From assembly GCA_023630585.1 (NCBI GenBank), contig CM042551.1:6650501-6714500 (forward strand): a stretch of 64,000 nt of DNA. The letters are read 5' to 3'. The notes under the pieces are model-generated. The model was not told the origin of the DNA and made no database searches. It saw nothing but the letters and a program-made list of their open reading frames with translations. This DNA is from Cranoglanis bouderius (Eukaryota; Chordata; Actinopteri; Siluriformes; Cranoglanididae). Position numbers and translations under genes: made by a program. This document shows positions 40,979-56,479 of the stretch, piece by piece (the stretch's first letter is position 1; every line of letters begins with the position of its first letter).

Positions 40979-43350
40979 GTGAGTGCGCGGTAACGCTTCC
41001 GGACAGACAAGTTTAGTTTTCCGCGGTGTTGTGTGACAGCAGTTGGCTAGTTGGATTAGCCTCCATGATAGCTTTCCCAGCTAGCTCGCCTAGCTAACAG
41101 GTAAACATAGGGCAGTGCACGGAAATAAACGCGCCTGTGTTCACACGGATTACAGCGGTAATGCTGTGAGATTTAGTTTAGATTATTTCTCCTTGCCAAT
41201 CGCCAGCTAGCTGGATAAATAAACAAGCCGTTCTTTGGTGACATTTTGGAGTAAAGTGGAGCCTACACTTCCAGGTGAAAACGGTGCAGTTCTCACACAC
41301 AGTTGTGTTTTTAAAGGAGTGTTAAACAATAAGCACCAGGCATTTCGTTAATATTTTAAAACACTGCATTTTTGTTGTTGTTTTTTTTTGGTTGCACATC
41401 TAGTACCTGTATTTAGCTTGCTATCTCTCTACAACATCATGTTAGAAAAGCCTGGCAGGAGATTAATGATTAATTAAACAAACACACCCAGTGTTTCCAG
41501 TGTGAATTTCTCAGCACTTGCTTGTAACAGCACTGCATCCGTCCCAAAACACACACACACACACAGCATTTTTCCCTTTGCATGTTGACCACAAATACAA
41601 ACATAACTCAGTTTCAGAGAGAGTGAATTGTCCTCTCATGAACTATGAGACGGTTAAATGTTATATTTGACAGATGAAACCTCCTCAGCTCTCTTGCTGC
41701 AGTGCAAAGACATGAGGAACTGGATTTAACTTTCCATCAACTTTATCCGTCTTTCTATCTCTCTGTTATCCGTCAACACTGTTGCGTGTGAAGGTCATAA
41801 CTTTATAGGACGCATATCTATGAATACGAACACCGAGATTTAAAATAAAAAATCCCCACTAAGATTATATGAAAGGTCAACGGGAAACCAGATCAGCCCA
41901 TAACAAGCCAAAACCATACCAAAGACACCATGTTCTGTTTTTTTGTTTTCTTCTCCTCCTCTCATGTCGTCCATCCATGTGAATTCACTCGTGTGAAAAT
42001 CTTCACGCCGTCTAAACCCGTGAGCCTGCTTTAGACTAAGTAGCCTCAGCAGTTCTGTAAAAGTATCGCGTGACATTCCCGATCAAATCCCGAGCGAATT
42101 CGAACGGTCCGCGAGATGAGAAGATCCTCCGACGATAGACCTGTGGTCGGTCCCTCCAGAATTCTGCATTTTTGCGATCGCAAAATTGAACGGGAAATAA
42201 AGTCACAACATTCAGAGATGCAGTTTTACCGCGGGTTCGGGCCGAGACGTATCATGTGACGTCATCACGACGCGCGTTCAGTCAAAGCCCGACGAACATC
42301 ACCGTTAAAGACCGTGCAAAACAATTTCGTGCAATTCCGGTTTCGCCAATTCAAGTAGTTTTTTGCAAAAAAAAAAAAAGCGCAAAAACTCCGAACATTG
42401 CATCGAAAATCGAGCTTTTTTTGGACGCGACGATCACAAAAAAACTCCGACTGTGTGATGAAAGATAATGACTACAGTCTTTATGTCATCGGCACAGAAT
42501 GGGTTTCGTACAGAAAACGGGGTCACGTGAATTATTTTCAAAGTGAACGTGAGGGAATAAGAATATTTTTCAATCCATTAGCATGTTTCATTTATGTTTT
42601 GGAATTTCCCCGACCATATTTGTAGCTGTCCTGTGAGTTTTTCCTGTGTGATCCTATGCCGTCCTCATATTGGTGGATTTTAGATGAGTGCTCGCACTCT
42701 GAGGTTTTAATTTAAAAAAAACAAACCAAAAAAAAAACCTTCCTGACCTTTGTTGTCGACTGTCTTTGAGCAGGTCTGAGATCGTCTATCCCAATTTGTG
42801 ACTCAAGAATTCTTGCCTACGATGTGATTTTTTTTTTTTTTTTTTGCGACAGCAAAATCGGGTTGTACCGTGTAAAACCCGGCTGTAAGGGATTTCATTC
42901 CTGTCCAGAGCTCCACAATAGCTACATTTCCATTCAAGGATTTTTTTTTTTGTTGTTTGTTTGGCGGAAAAAGGTTTAGTGCATTGAAATGTTTACCGAT
43001 AAAGCCGATGGAATCTCAAATTATCGATAAAATTTCACGTGTCGACATAAGCTTAATAAATTAGATGTCGATACTTCAGATGTTGTGAAAAAATAGTTTG
43101 GAAACTAGTTTTTGTCGAGAAAAATTGCATTCACGCCAAAGAAAAAGAAAAAAATTTTCACATGACAGCGTTTACCCGTCTGTCCGAGAAAGAATAAGGA
43201 TGTTTCGTGCCACCTAGCGCATCGTAAACACGCGGTACAAGATGTGCCACGGAATTATGGTATGGATTTTATTGGCCTCCGCTACATTCGGCAGCCTGAT
43301 GTAACGCTGCGTACATTTTCTGTTTAATAACCGTGCACACAGCATGAACA

Positions 43351-43447
<97 letters not shown>

Positions 43448-44761
43448 TGTGGGCAACCTGCAATGAGCGCAACATCGAAACCAATTAATTGGCACAGCAT
43501 CTCAAACGTGGACCATAGGCTTTCTGTGAGGTGTCTCTCCACCACTACCTCCCAGAACACCCTGTTGTGTGGTCTCTCCCAGACCCATGGGCTTAGTCGC
43601 ATAAGGGCAGTTACTTGGAGCCCGATCAGACGAGCAGCTGCTCCATCCTGACGTCGTCTGCTGATATTTCGTACAATTGCAATTATTTGTGAAATTAAAA
43701 TGACAGTAAGACAATTCCAATTTCAATTTTCAATGAATTGTCTCAGTTCTCTCTCCATTTTACAAAGATTTAAGGATCTGGGATGCAAAAGGTTCACAAT
43801 TTGCAATATAAACAAAATTATGGATGGAAACGGCTCAAGGGCAGATTTCTTTGTTGATAACACCACAGCGGAAAAGTGTGGATGGAAACTTGGCTAATGA
43901 GAGTATAAACTTCATTCTTTATGCATTTTGATCCATCTCTCTCGCTCTCTCTCTCTCTATATATTTATATATTTTAAAATTTCTGTAGTCTACATGATGA
44001 TTGCTTGCCAGTATTTACCAGCAGTGCTTAAATTATATTAGAATCACTCGGTTTAAAAAGGGCAGAGTGATCTGATGTGGTGATACCAATATCTCCATAA
44101 ATGACATCACCGTATGAGTATTGCACGTGTCATCAGTTTCCCGCTATGTTATAACTCTCAATAAGTCATTGCTGATGTTGAAAATGATCTTTTCACTTTT
44201 CTTATTCTTATCACTTCCTGTTTGTTTTTTTTTTGTTTGTTTTTTAAATAGATAAAAAATAGCCAAGATTTTTACGAAGAAAAGGTCGAAAAGCATTTCA
44301 AGCCTTATACACCTCTTATAAATGTTTACAATCAGAACTATGTTTGAACATTTTAGTGTAAGATTTTAAAATGTCAGTGTATTTATAGCTTAAATGTGTT
44401 TTGGGAGTTTCTAAAGAGGTATGTTTTGTGTTTTGTTTTATGTGGGTTTGAGCAATTTAGGTTTGCTAACAAACTGCCTGTGAAACAATAAGTTGCATTT
44501 AATAAATGAATGATCGTTTTATTTAATGTTCATGAAAATAAATGAGCGCTGAAATATGGGGAGAAGGAAATGTCTGATGAAATATGGACGTTTTAAATTG
44601 AAATTTAAAGGTTCGGTTTAAAACGTCAACATCAAATCATTTTGATATTGTGACACTATCTCAGGAAAAGATAAAGAAAAAGAAAAATGTTTGGATAAAA
44701 GAAATGAGGAAATGTAGGCAAAGCGATATATCAAGCGGAGAACAATACAAGTAGTGCTACC

Positions 44762-44792
<31 letters not shown>

Positions 44793-44797
44793 ATATG

Positions 44798-44882
<85 letters not shown>

Positions 44883-47800
44883 GTGTGTGTGTCTCAATAT
44901 GCTTTTTTTTTTTATGATATCCTGGATTTAACAATATTTATTTATTTATTTATTTAAACAACAGTGACAATGTCTGGAAGCAGCTCAGTTGTTACAGTTT
45001 CAAACTATTTTGAATATTTAAAATGGTAAAAAGAAAAAAAAAATTTAAACAATAATTTTTTTTTCCCTTTTCAATGCTCATTTATTTTTGTAGACATTAA
45101 ATAAAAATATTTGTAAAAACTGGCAGTTTTTTTTTTTTTTTAATTTATTTTTTAACCAAACCTGTAGGCAATATCATGATGAATATCATATCATAGAAAT
45201 GTCTTGAGATATCGTTATATTTTTATCGCTCGCCTCTAATAGGTCATGATATCGACATTATATCATATTTACTATCCATAGTCGTAGAGTCGCTTTCTAT
45301 AGGTTTGCAGCATAAATACATAAATTGTTTTAATTAATAGATAATTAATCGAATGTATGTTTTAAAGAAAAGCCCAGCTCCCATTTTGTCCCGTGTATTT
45401 ATTGTATATCTTGCTTCTCGCCTCAGACTGTCGTATATCTATCATTTATGTAGTGCTACTGTATCACACGTCACTCCAGGATTTCGCGATCACAGAAATT
45501 AATGCAGAATCGAGGAAACTCCGTAATATTTGGAGGAGCCTGCAATTTTTCAAAATTACCGCAGATTTTTTTCAAAGATTTGGGCAAAGATGCATCAAGT
45601 GACGTCATTCAGCCAAAACCCTGTTCGATTCACGTGCGTCGAACATGAGTACAGCTAAAAGGTCTCATTTATCAACAAACATTGTTGCGAAAGACCGTGC
45701 AAAACAATTCCATACAATTACAATTTCCCCAATTCAAGTAGTTTTCTGCAAAAAAAAAAAAAAAAGCGCAAAAAACTCCAAATTGCATTGCAATCTTTGA
45801 AAAAAGGCGCAGCAAAATCAAGCATTTTTGTCCACAACAATCACAAAAAAACCCTCCGTGTATATTACATATCATTCCAGTGTGTATGATTTATATTGAG
45901 AAATAAAACTGAAACCCTCTTGACTAGGAAAAAAAAAAAAGTATCCCATTGTTTCAGGAAAGCTGCAGATCTGGCAACCATGCTTGAAACCGCTATAGTT
46001 AAGCCTGTTTTAGCCGAGCTCCCATATGCTCTAGTGTTTTCCCTTTTTTTTTTTTTTTTTTTTTTTTTGCTCACAGGACTGCCCGTTGTACTCGCTCAGC
46101 TTCACACCGTGTGAACACTCGCAGTAACACAGCAGACAAAAGCGAGAGCACCTCATCTGCAGCCCGGGCTGTGATCAGAAAACTGATGAGTCACCTGTCC
46201 TATCGGAGCGCCATGCTAAGTGCTTTCCATTAGCGTTAAGGAGGTAAACTCCAGCCCACCTGTTTTACACAAAGCCCTGGAAACACTCAAGAAGTATTTA
46301 TAGAGCACTTATTAAAGATGCTGAAAGAGCACGTCTCATCCCATCTTAATCTTATTATCCGCTCTCACTCAGGGATTACGCTCGTCAGGTAGTGTAGAGG
46401 AGACGAGAAGACGTTTACTTAAAGGCCAAACCCGCAGATGAGTGCGATTTACAAAAAATATTGTTGTATATTCATATATGAAGGCTTGTTAAAGATTTAC
46501 TTAGAATTAAGAAGAGCTGCAACAGCTAATCGATGATAATAATCGATTAAGAATATCGTTGTCAATGAATCTCATTATCGGTTAGTCGGTCTGCGCACGG
46601 AACGGGGCATGTTTCCTCATTGCCTTACTTCTGTTCCGAAAACACGCATCGGAGAGAGTAAATACTAAAGCTGTGTCCCAAATGACGCACTTACACTATG
46701 CACCCTACCGTCTAGTGTATGAATTTTAGAAGGGTAGTATCGTATTCCAACATGATAACGACCCCAAACACACCTCCAAGACGACCACTGCCTTGCTAAA
46801 GAAGCTGAGGGTAAAGGTGATGGACTGGCCAGGCATGTCTCCAGACCTAAACCCTATTGAGCATCTGTGGGGGAGCGCAAGGTCTCTAACATCCACCAGC
46901 TCTGTGATGTCATCATGGGGGAGTGGAAGAGGACTCCAGTGGCAACCTGTGAAGCTCTGGTGAACTCCATGTCCAACAAGGCAGGGCTGGAAAATAATGG
47001 TGGCCACACAAAATATTAACACTTTGGGCCCAATTTGGACATTTTCACTTAGGGGTGTACTCACTTTTGTTGCCAGCGGTTTAGACTTTAATGGTTGTGT
47101 GTTGAGTTATTTTGAGGGGACAGCAAATTTACACTGTTATACAAGCTGTACACTCACTACTTTACATTGTAGCAAAGTGTCATTTCGTCAGTGTTGTCCC
47201 ATGAAAAGATATAATAAAATATTTACAAAAATGTGAGGGGTGTACTCACTTTTGTGAGACACTGTATGTAATATAAACTTGTTTTTAAAGAACATCAGAG
47301 TACGGGTATAAAGAATAAAACAGCACAGAGTACTCGTAGCAACAGTTTCCCTGATAACGACCTTTCCTCAAGCACCTTAATCAACCGATGTCATTCGTTA
47401 AAGGAAAAATCCACCGGAATGACCTGCATATTAATCTTCAGCATTAACATGTGATCTTCAACAGTGTCAAAGATGTTATTTTATTAATCTGAGTGAAATG
47501 TTAAATGGTTCTGCTGATTCACAAGTAAGCTTTGAGAGAGTAAAGTCTGCGTTTCTGTGAACTTAGTCATGTTTTAGCGAACGATTTCAAAAGGTGACCC
47601 ATTTCTTTATCCTCTAAACTAAAATAGACCTAGCTGAAACACAGACAGTGACACGTGCTATTTTTAACTTCTGACTTCGGTTTTAGTATCATAGTATTAC
47701 TCACCGTACTGAGCTGTCTTCAAACTCTGCACCTCCAGGGTTGCGGTTCGAATTCCGCCTCCACCCTGTGTGTGCTTTGGGGCTTTCCTCCAGGTACTCC

Positions 47801-50800
47801 GGTTTCCTCCCGCAGTCCAAAGACGTGCTGTAGGCTGATTGGCATTTCCAAATTGTCCGTAGTGTGTGAATGTGTGCAATTGGCACCTCGTCCAGGGTCC
47901 GCCTTGTGCCACGAGTCTCCTGGGATAGACTCCACGCGACCCTGTGTAGGATAAGTGGTACAGAAAATGGATGTGTGTATGTTGCAGATCTAGTTTAAAC
48001 TTCTTTCATCGACTTGATGGTCTGTTTTTGCTGTAGTTAAAAATTTCCTACATTACCCACAATGCTGTTCAACTACCTTTCTCATAGTGTTGCAGTGGGA
48101 TTTGAGCTCTGGCTTCATCGCTACATTAAGGGAATGATGCAGCGGCGCTTCAGTCCTTTAGTCTGTCCAGCTCTCTCACCTCCTGATCTGTACAGTCTGC
48201 ACAAACAGATCAGCTCCCCAAGCGTAATGCTAATACCGCCATCGAACTTGTCACCTCGCTAACTAGCCGGGCCGAGTCTCTGCCGTGACTCTTGCATTCT
48301 GGGACTTTGAGTCCAACTTTTGTACCAGCGTCTCCACTACTTCTACACTGGATTCTGCTTCTACGCATCATAAATATGACGTTTAACGTCACTGGAAAAT
48401 GGTGAGTGAGCGAATCAGTACCAAGTAACTGTTTGTTAGTATCTAGAAATGCATGTATAGTTCCCAAAATCTTGTTTCTTAGAGCCAACTAGACATTTGA
48501 AGCGCTTGTAAAGACTACACACCAACACACACCTATATTTTGTACGCTCACACTGTACCGGTTGATGTGCTGTGATGATGATTCTCACACCAGCCATCCC
48601 GCTCTGTCTGAGTGAGCACATGGTCGTCGATCACCCACCCCTTCGACACTGTCGGGTCACACCCGGGCCAGGTTATAACCGCAGTAAACACCTCCTGCCA
48701 GAGTCAAACCCTGACGCAGATGAGCTACAACAGCAGAATCCCACATCGGGTGGTGATCTTCACCTGTCCAGTTTTAGGAGATCCTGTTCCGACTGTAGCC
48801 TCAGATTCCTGTTCTTGTCTGACAGGAGTGGTACCTGATGTGGTCTTCTCCTGTTGTAGCCCATCAACCCTTAAGGTTCGGTGTGTTTTGAATTCCGAGA
48901 TGCTTTTCCGCTCACCACGGTTGTAAGGAGTGCTTATTTATTACAGTCGCTGGCAATCCTCACCTTTCACATTTTCCAGAGATGTAGTCTGCTAAATTTC
49001 AAGCTAATACCAAGTAACCAGGTGAGATTTACCAAGTCATATGGCTTTCATAACCGTGCACTGATCGATTCTGAATATTCAATCCATGCATTCAATCCAA
49101 ACTACTTGAATTGGTGAAATTGCAATTTCTTTGCAGTGTCTTTGCAATGCAATGTCTTTCGCAGTGATGTTTGTTGGTAAACGAGACCTTTTAGCTGTAC
49201 TCGTGTTCGACGCACGTGAATCGAAGAGGGCTTTGGCGGAATGCACTTTGTGATGACGTCACATGCCGCGTCTCGGCCCAAACCTGCAGAAAATCTGTGA
49301 TACTTTTGAAAAATTGCAAGCTCCTGTGAGTATTGTGGAGCTTGCTTGATTTTTGCATTCATTCCTGCAATCGTGAAATCCTGGAAGGACTGAATATTGG
49401 TAGTGGACTGATATTGGCCTGACAGCATTGGAGCCACTCCACTGACTGATTATTTTATATTTTTAAAAATACATGCTATAAGAACATGTTGGTGACTCTC
49501 AGTTTTCTTATTTTATGCAGGTAGCTTGGTCAAGATCATTATTTCCAAATCATGAACCACATCATGAGCTGAACCAAAATACTGGCAAAACCCATTTTAT
49601 ACATCTTTTTTTGATAATCAAAGGGAAAAAAGTGGAAAAATAATGGGTATCGGATCATATCTGGCTCTGATATTGGTATCATAATAAAAATGTACAAGTG
49701 AGATCGGTGCTTGTGAGGGACTTGGTGATACTCAGGTTAGGACTAGATTGTCCACATAGGAAGTAATCAGCTTACGAGGAGTCTCTGTAAGCGTGACCTG
49801 TGTGTACTGCCTAATCAGTGCACATTACACGGTCAATCAGCTATGCACTATAAACTGCCGAGTGGACGGGCTGATGGGTTTTCTCTCATGCCATAATGGC
49901 CCGTTTATAGCTCAGGAGATTGTTGAGGAAATATAGATTAGCTCGTAAATCCGACTCATCAGCATCATGTCCATAATACTACTGCTTATAGCTACAAATA
50001 CCAACAGTGGTAATACAACTACTGCGACACGCACAGAAATGCGTTCCCGGCTTGCGTAGTGGCATACTCGGCAGTCGAGTTGTGTTTTGTTCTGTCCGTG
50101 TTTATCGTGACCCTGTAACACAGCCACAAGTCCCGTGCAGACACTTTGATAGGACCGATAAGAAACGGCTCTGATAAATTTTCTTCAGTCAGCTCAGAGC
50201 TTCTGTCTTCAGAATGCGGTGTGATATATGTCTCCAGTTATTGGAGTCATCACCAAGGGTGGAATGATACACAAAAATCCAAATTCGATACACTCTGGTG
50301 GTGCCTCGATACGATACATTTTCAATAGAGCAAAAATAAGCGTCGCCTGAATACGTGTCCATGTGAGAGTTTCCGTTTTCTGTTGATTAACGTCATAAAA
50401 GTACGGTAAAGGAAACTTTGTGACACACTTTGTGATCTGTTCTTACTGAATCCAGCAGCGTATAAGAAACAAAATCTGTGCGTTAGAGTGGATCAGAATT
50501 AAACATGGCTATGATTTCACTGGCGTGACTCGCTGGGGGGGGGCGTGTCTGTTTTAAGCGGTCTGTGTAGGATAGGTTTTTTTGTGCTTGAATTGGCAAA
50601 AAATGCAATTGCGCGAAATCGTTTTGCACGTGATGTTTGTTGGTAAATGAGACCTTTTAGCTGTACTCATGTTCGACGCACGCAAATCGAACAGGTGATG
50701 ACGTCACGCGAAGCGCCTTGGCCCAAATCTGCGGGAAAGCTGCCGTAATTTTGAAGAATCGCGAGCTCTTCAGAATATTGCGGGTCGCAAAATCCTGAAG

Positions 50801-53800
50801 GGACAGGTTAAGTTGAAGTGCCGTCAGTCACTTAGCTCTCTGTAGCCCTATGTGCGTTTTTGAATATGAACTTCCCAATCGCCGCAGTGATTTCTTCAGC
50901 CTGGATTGAATCAGCAGGGAAAGTTTTCAGCAGTGTTTTAGGTTTCACGTTGCATGACGGGATCCTAATCAAATTTTGGTTAAATTCTATAACAGTCCGT
51001 GTGATAACGTGTGTTCTGCATGTCCGATTACGCGATGAAGATCCTCTAACGATAGACCTGTGGCACCCTTAATTACGTTGTGCTACGTGCTGTCCCATAT
51101 TCAGAGTCTCTGCCCTCATTACTTTTGTTCTTCTGTTTATTTGTTTTCTGTGAACCCCACTTTCGAGTGCTCAAATGACAGGAAATAGAAAATGTTATAA
51201 GCACAGTTTGACCTAGTTTTTAAGCACAGACAAAGCATCACGGGAGAAACGAGTCCATCCGGCTTCACAGCGACGCTATTGATTAAATAACGGTGTAAAT
51301 CTGTTTTGTCAGAAGAAAGGTACTGTACAGATAAGTACATTTTATTCCCCAAGGTGCCTTAAGATTCGTGGGTCTTTTAATAGCACTGCTCAGCAATGTG
51401 TCGCTTTCCCACCACAGGAGGAGTTTATCAGCTGGTGACGTCGTGGGTGCGATTAGTAACAACTCGACATTCAAATACGCCGTTTCGAAATGTGGCCAGA
51501 CGCACGTCATTTCATGTTGAAATGCATGCGGTACCACGTTTTTCTCTCGTAGAGCAAAAACGATCACAAGAGAGAGCGAGTTCGGTTAGTGATGACTTTG
51601 TGAAAATAAGATGGCAGATTTTCACTTGACAGCGGCTCACACTCGGAAACGCAGCCGAGTGTGCCAATACACTAAACTTGTGAAAATACGGAGGAGTTTG
51701 AGTGCAAACCTTACCAGAAAACACACGTACACAAGCAGTTAGGGGTGTAATGATGCATTGCGATGCAACCCATAGAGCATAAATAGAGAGCACATGCTGG
51801 TCACATGATCGCGTTCTTTTGTGGAGAGCCTACGCCTATACCGGGAATCATCTGCACTTGTGAAGTGACTGATAGCTCTGGATCACAACAACCAACACGT
51901 GTTGTAGGTTATAATGTTAAAGGACTCCATCACGGAACACACACACACCCCCCCCCCCTTTCTTAGCTGTATGATCAGCCTATTGCAGTCAGACAAGTGC
52001 TTCCGTTGTCTGATGGCTAAAACTGAGAGGCTCAGAAGGAGCTTTTTCCCCGCAGGCCATCAGACTCCTCAATACGGATATGTCCACCACTCGGATCCCT
52101 TAGGACTCCATAAAGACTCTCCAGTCACTCTGAAACTCCACACACTGCACTTTACATTTTGTATTGTTACTACACGAAATATACTTGCATATTTTTAACA
52201 TCCCTTTTTTGCACATTTGTGTACAAATAGTTCTTATTAATTTAGTAATATAATGCACGATTAAGTGGAGTAGGCCAGGTTTACATTTCACTTCAAGTTA
52301 TATTCTGTATATAACAGTATGTGACAAATAAAAATCTTAAAAAGAGCTTTCAGCAGTGCCCAAGAAAGAGGTCATGGAAGATGGGCATTTTAGCCGACTT
52401 TGGAGCTCTGTTTCCAAGTAAAACAACTCCTCAGGCGCTGCTACTTAGCTCATTATGTTTCAGTTGAAGGTCAGAGACTTTGTTTATTCAATCAAATTAT
52501 CGGGAGCATTTGTACATTTATTTATTTATTTTTAAGATATGGTGAACCTGTACATTTTGTTTACAATATTAAACCTCTGTTTGTAGCCATTTTTGATTTA
52601 TTTAGTTTATACAGACAAAAATGTGCATTGTTTTTCATTGTTCATGACTCTGAAATAAAAAAGGAGTCTTTTCAGTCCTAATTTTAATCATAAAAATATT
52701 CACAACATTCTGACAATTGGTCATTTGCCAATTCCTCTCTTCCTTATCATACGACAGCCATCACTAGGGAGGGTTTAAGGCTAACACGTGATTCGTGATT
52801 TGGAACTGCTGCTCATGCTGCATCTCGTGGCAGCGTAACACAAACCACTATCTGCCCTATTCCACATACATGAGCTTAGAGATGCTTGTAATTGGCTAGT
52901 GTCGCTGTGACAGGGGAGAGAGAGTGTAAAATCTCGCCAATTCTCTTGGATCCCAGGTAACGGATGGCTGGGGCGCCGTCGGGATTCAGACCCGCGATCT
53001 CCCGACGACAGGGCGACCGCTTTTCTGTTGCACCACTCCGTGATTTTATCGGTGTCTCCAAATGTGTATTGCAAGAGATCTCACTCAGCGATCTTTAAAA
53101 GAGAACTGGAGGCTTCTGCAGCTCTGCCTGAATTAAGCTCAACATGGTGAAGTAGAGAACTGTATGTCGGCACCGGTAGAGATTTTACCAGTACATAGAG
53201 CTCCTGTTTGTGGTTGAGTGAAACTAGGAAGGACACTGATTTGTTTATCTTAAACATTACTAGTTGTACAGAGAGTGGAGAGCGGGCCGGCTGCTTTAAC
53301 CTGTTTCAGAAGGGATGTGAAATGTGCTGCTTCCACACACTGCGTTTCTGTTTAGAATCATCCCCCAGAATAATCAGCCGCAGAGTTCAAGCTCAAGCCA
53401 TGGGTTTTTTCCAACTCGGGCATTTTTTTTCTACTCTACAGGCGGTATGCTTTTATACAAAACATTTCACGAGAACCCTGTGCTATTGTGGCTGCTGTAT
53501 TGATTTCTTTTTGGGGTTAAGGCCCTTTCACGCTGAGTGTGACGCGATAAAGCGAAGTGAACAGTGCCTTCACACTGAATGCGAAACTATCGATCGCCTC
53601 CATCGTTCGGCTAATTTACGCCCACGCGACAGATGGCGCTGCCCAAGACCGCATTTTACGCCTGCACACTAGGTGGCGCAACACATTATTCAGCTGATCG
53701 GCCTGTCGTCTTTGACCACCGAGAAGAAGAATCACTTAATTGTTGGCGCAGAGCACCACAAGGCACACACACTGTTAAGAAGCACAGAAAAAGAAAGAAA

Positions 53801-56443
53801 ATGGATTTCTCAGAATGACTCTTATCAAACTTTTTATCAGACTTTTATTTGTTCTTGTTATCGTTGGATGTTGAGTTCTCAGACACCATTCTCTTCTCTC
53901 TTCCGGAATACTTTTCGTCGGTGTTTAACCTGGTTTTCGAAACCGCTTTCTGCGCTATTGTGCCACCAATATCGCCCTTCTGTGCAACAGAAGCGACTCC
54001 GAATCTAATCGGACGGCCCGTTTCATCGCGGGGTGACGGGGGGGGGGGGGGGAATCAACACACTGGTCGAAAAAAATCCCGCATTGTCGTGCCACGTTTG
54101 ATCGTGCCCGGTGTGAATAGCTCCATAGGCATCTATTGTTTTGATTCAAGAGAGTCGCGTCGTACATTCGCGTCACTTAATCAGTGCAAAAGCAGTTTTG
54201 TAACAGTTTAAAAGCTAATGCGTAACGTTTGTAGATGACAGCACTGATCAAAATAAGGGCTATAAGAGTATTCCTTTGTTTTTTAGTCACATGCTACTAA
54301 CATCATAAAATGTTCAAATGTTACAGTTGGCCTAAATTCTAAATCTGGAATTTACAGGTTTGGGGTTACAGAAAAATAAAAAGTCCATTTGGGGTTGTTT
54401 GTCCAAAATATACAAATGCATATACACATATCTATCGATCCACATAGATAGGTGTGTGTGGGTGGGTGTGTGTTTTTGTTTATTTATTTATTTATTATTG
54501 TATATATTTTGCCAGCAAAACTCAAAACAAAAATACAAATGTTTTTCACTGTAAAGGCACTTACAAAAGTGAGACTTTTGCTGAAATATAATTTCTTTGC
54601 TTCTTTAAATCAGTTGAATCACTGTTTTATTAGTACATACACCTGCCGTCCACTTTAATAGAAACACCTGTACACCTGCTCATTAATGCAGTTAATCAGC
54701 CAATTGTATGGCAGCAGCGCAATGTATAAAATCATGCAGATACAGGTTGAGAGCGTCATGTTCACATCAACCATCCGAATGGGGAAAAAATTACGATCTC
54801 TTTGACTTTAACCGTGGCATGGGCAGGTTTGAGTATTTCAGAAACTGCTGATCCCCTGGGACTTTCACATATAACAGTCTCTAGAGTTTTCACAGAATGG
54901 TGCGGAAAACCAAAAACATTGAGTGAGCGGCAGTTCTGTGGGTGGAGACGCCTTGTTGATGAGCGAGATCAGAGGAAAATGGCTAGATTGGTTTGAGCTG
55001 CCAGGAAGGATATATTAACTCAAATACTTGCTCTTTATGAATGCAGGTCTTCTAGAAATAGATTTTTGGTTCTAAATATAAAAAAAGAGGACGTTTTAAG
55101 AAAAATTAGTTAAAATAAACATGGTTTAAATGCGTTTACACTCTAGTAAGTGTAATTTACAATGTCTATAATAAAGGACATGTATTGCAGGAAACCAGCT
55201 TTTTCATGATGTAATTGAAGAAGGATTAAGCTCCGCCCACTCAACACAAAGTTGCCACGTTTCAAATAATCTGGTATTCATGCGTATCAAATGGTAGACA
55301 TGACCAAACGTGTCGTTTCTGCATGTTGTGGCACTTAGTAGTTCAGTACATCGTTTGTAACACTTCTGGCTTTCGCTTGAGTCTGAAGAGTGTTTTAAAG
55401 GTTGTCGTTTTTAGATCACGTTGTGTGTATACCAAGATTCATTCGTTCGTTTATTCAGTCCTTTATCCATCGCCTTATCCTGGTGGATCTGCAGCCTCTC
55501 CCTGGAGCACTGGGCATGAGGTGGGAATACACCCTGATTAGGACACCAGTCTATCCCAGGACACCACACACCCATTTACACACTCACATACTCATTCATA
55601 CCTAGAATCAGTAATCCACCTAAAGCTATTTTTTGCGAGGTGGGAGGAATCTGGAGAACCCAGAAGAAACCCACAAAGACAAAGGGAGCAGATCCAAACC
55701 CTGGAGCTGTGAGACTGCACACCAGACTCATAATACGGCCATTTCACTCACTTCTGAGACCAAATATTGAATAAACAGCGTTCTTATTTTGTCCCTCATT
55801 TGGTCTCGGTATGCTGCACCCATGTGACCTGTTGAGTCATGCTTGTTGTGGCACTGAGCCTGCATCTTATCTGACCTTTGAAGAGCGTACTTAGTGTTCT
55901 TTATGGCATACTGTAGAGCTCGAGGCCGGTCTTACGAGCGCCTCACTCGCCTAGCGCTCTGAATGCCTTTACTTTTCTCACCAACAATAGCTTTACGAGG
56001 TAGCTGTTGTGAAAGAGGAGCGGCTCTAAAAGATTTCGACGCGTCCTCGCATTAGCGCGAACGCCTGATTCGTCCATCGGCACATCCGGTTTTTGGTGGA
56101 GAGTACTAGTGAAAGGTCGAGTGTGAGGACTGTCGAGATCTCTGCATTTGTAAAACTGCGTATGGCGCCGTGAGTGTATCAAAGTCTGCCACTGACGGGA
56201 AAATAATAATTATGATTCTGGCCTTAAATATTGTGTGTCTCCTAAACCCTCTTATTTAGCTAAAGAGTGTTACTCATCATTTACTGACAGTGAATTGTCC
56301 CCGGATTGCCATGGAAAAATAAAGTGAGGGGTTGTCGTAGGATGTTCACTGTAATTGCAAGCGAGTTGCTTCATGTTGACTTTTTAAAAAAAGAAAAGAA
56401 AAAAGCAGTATGCCTAATTTGTGTAATGTTCACCTTGGAGGTG

Positions 56444-56479
<36 letters not shown>

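Noticed and set aside
53208..53818. 154-codon and following open frames on the plus strand
   Set aside because: Cys-rich text without domain similarity in a region that looks like a decayed DNA transposon; no splice-bounded structure.
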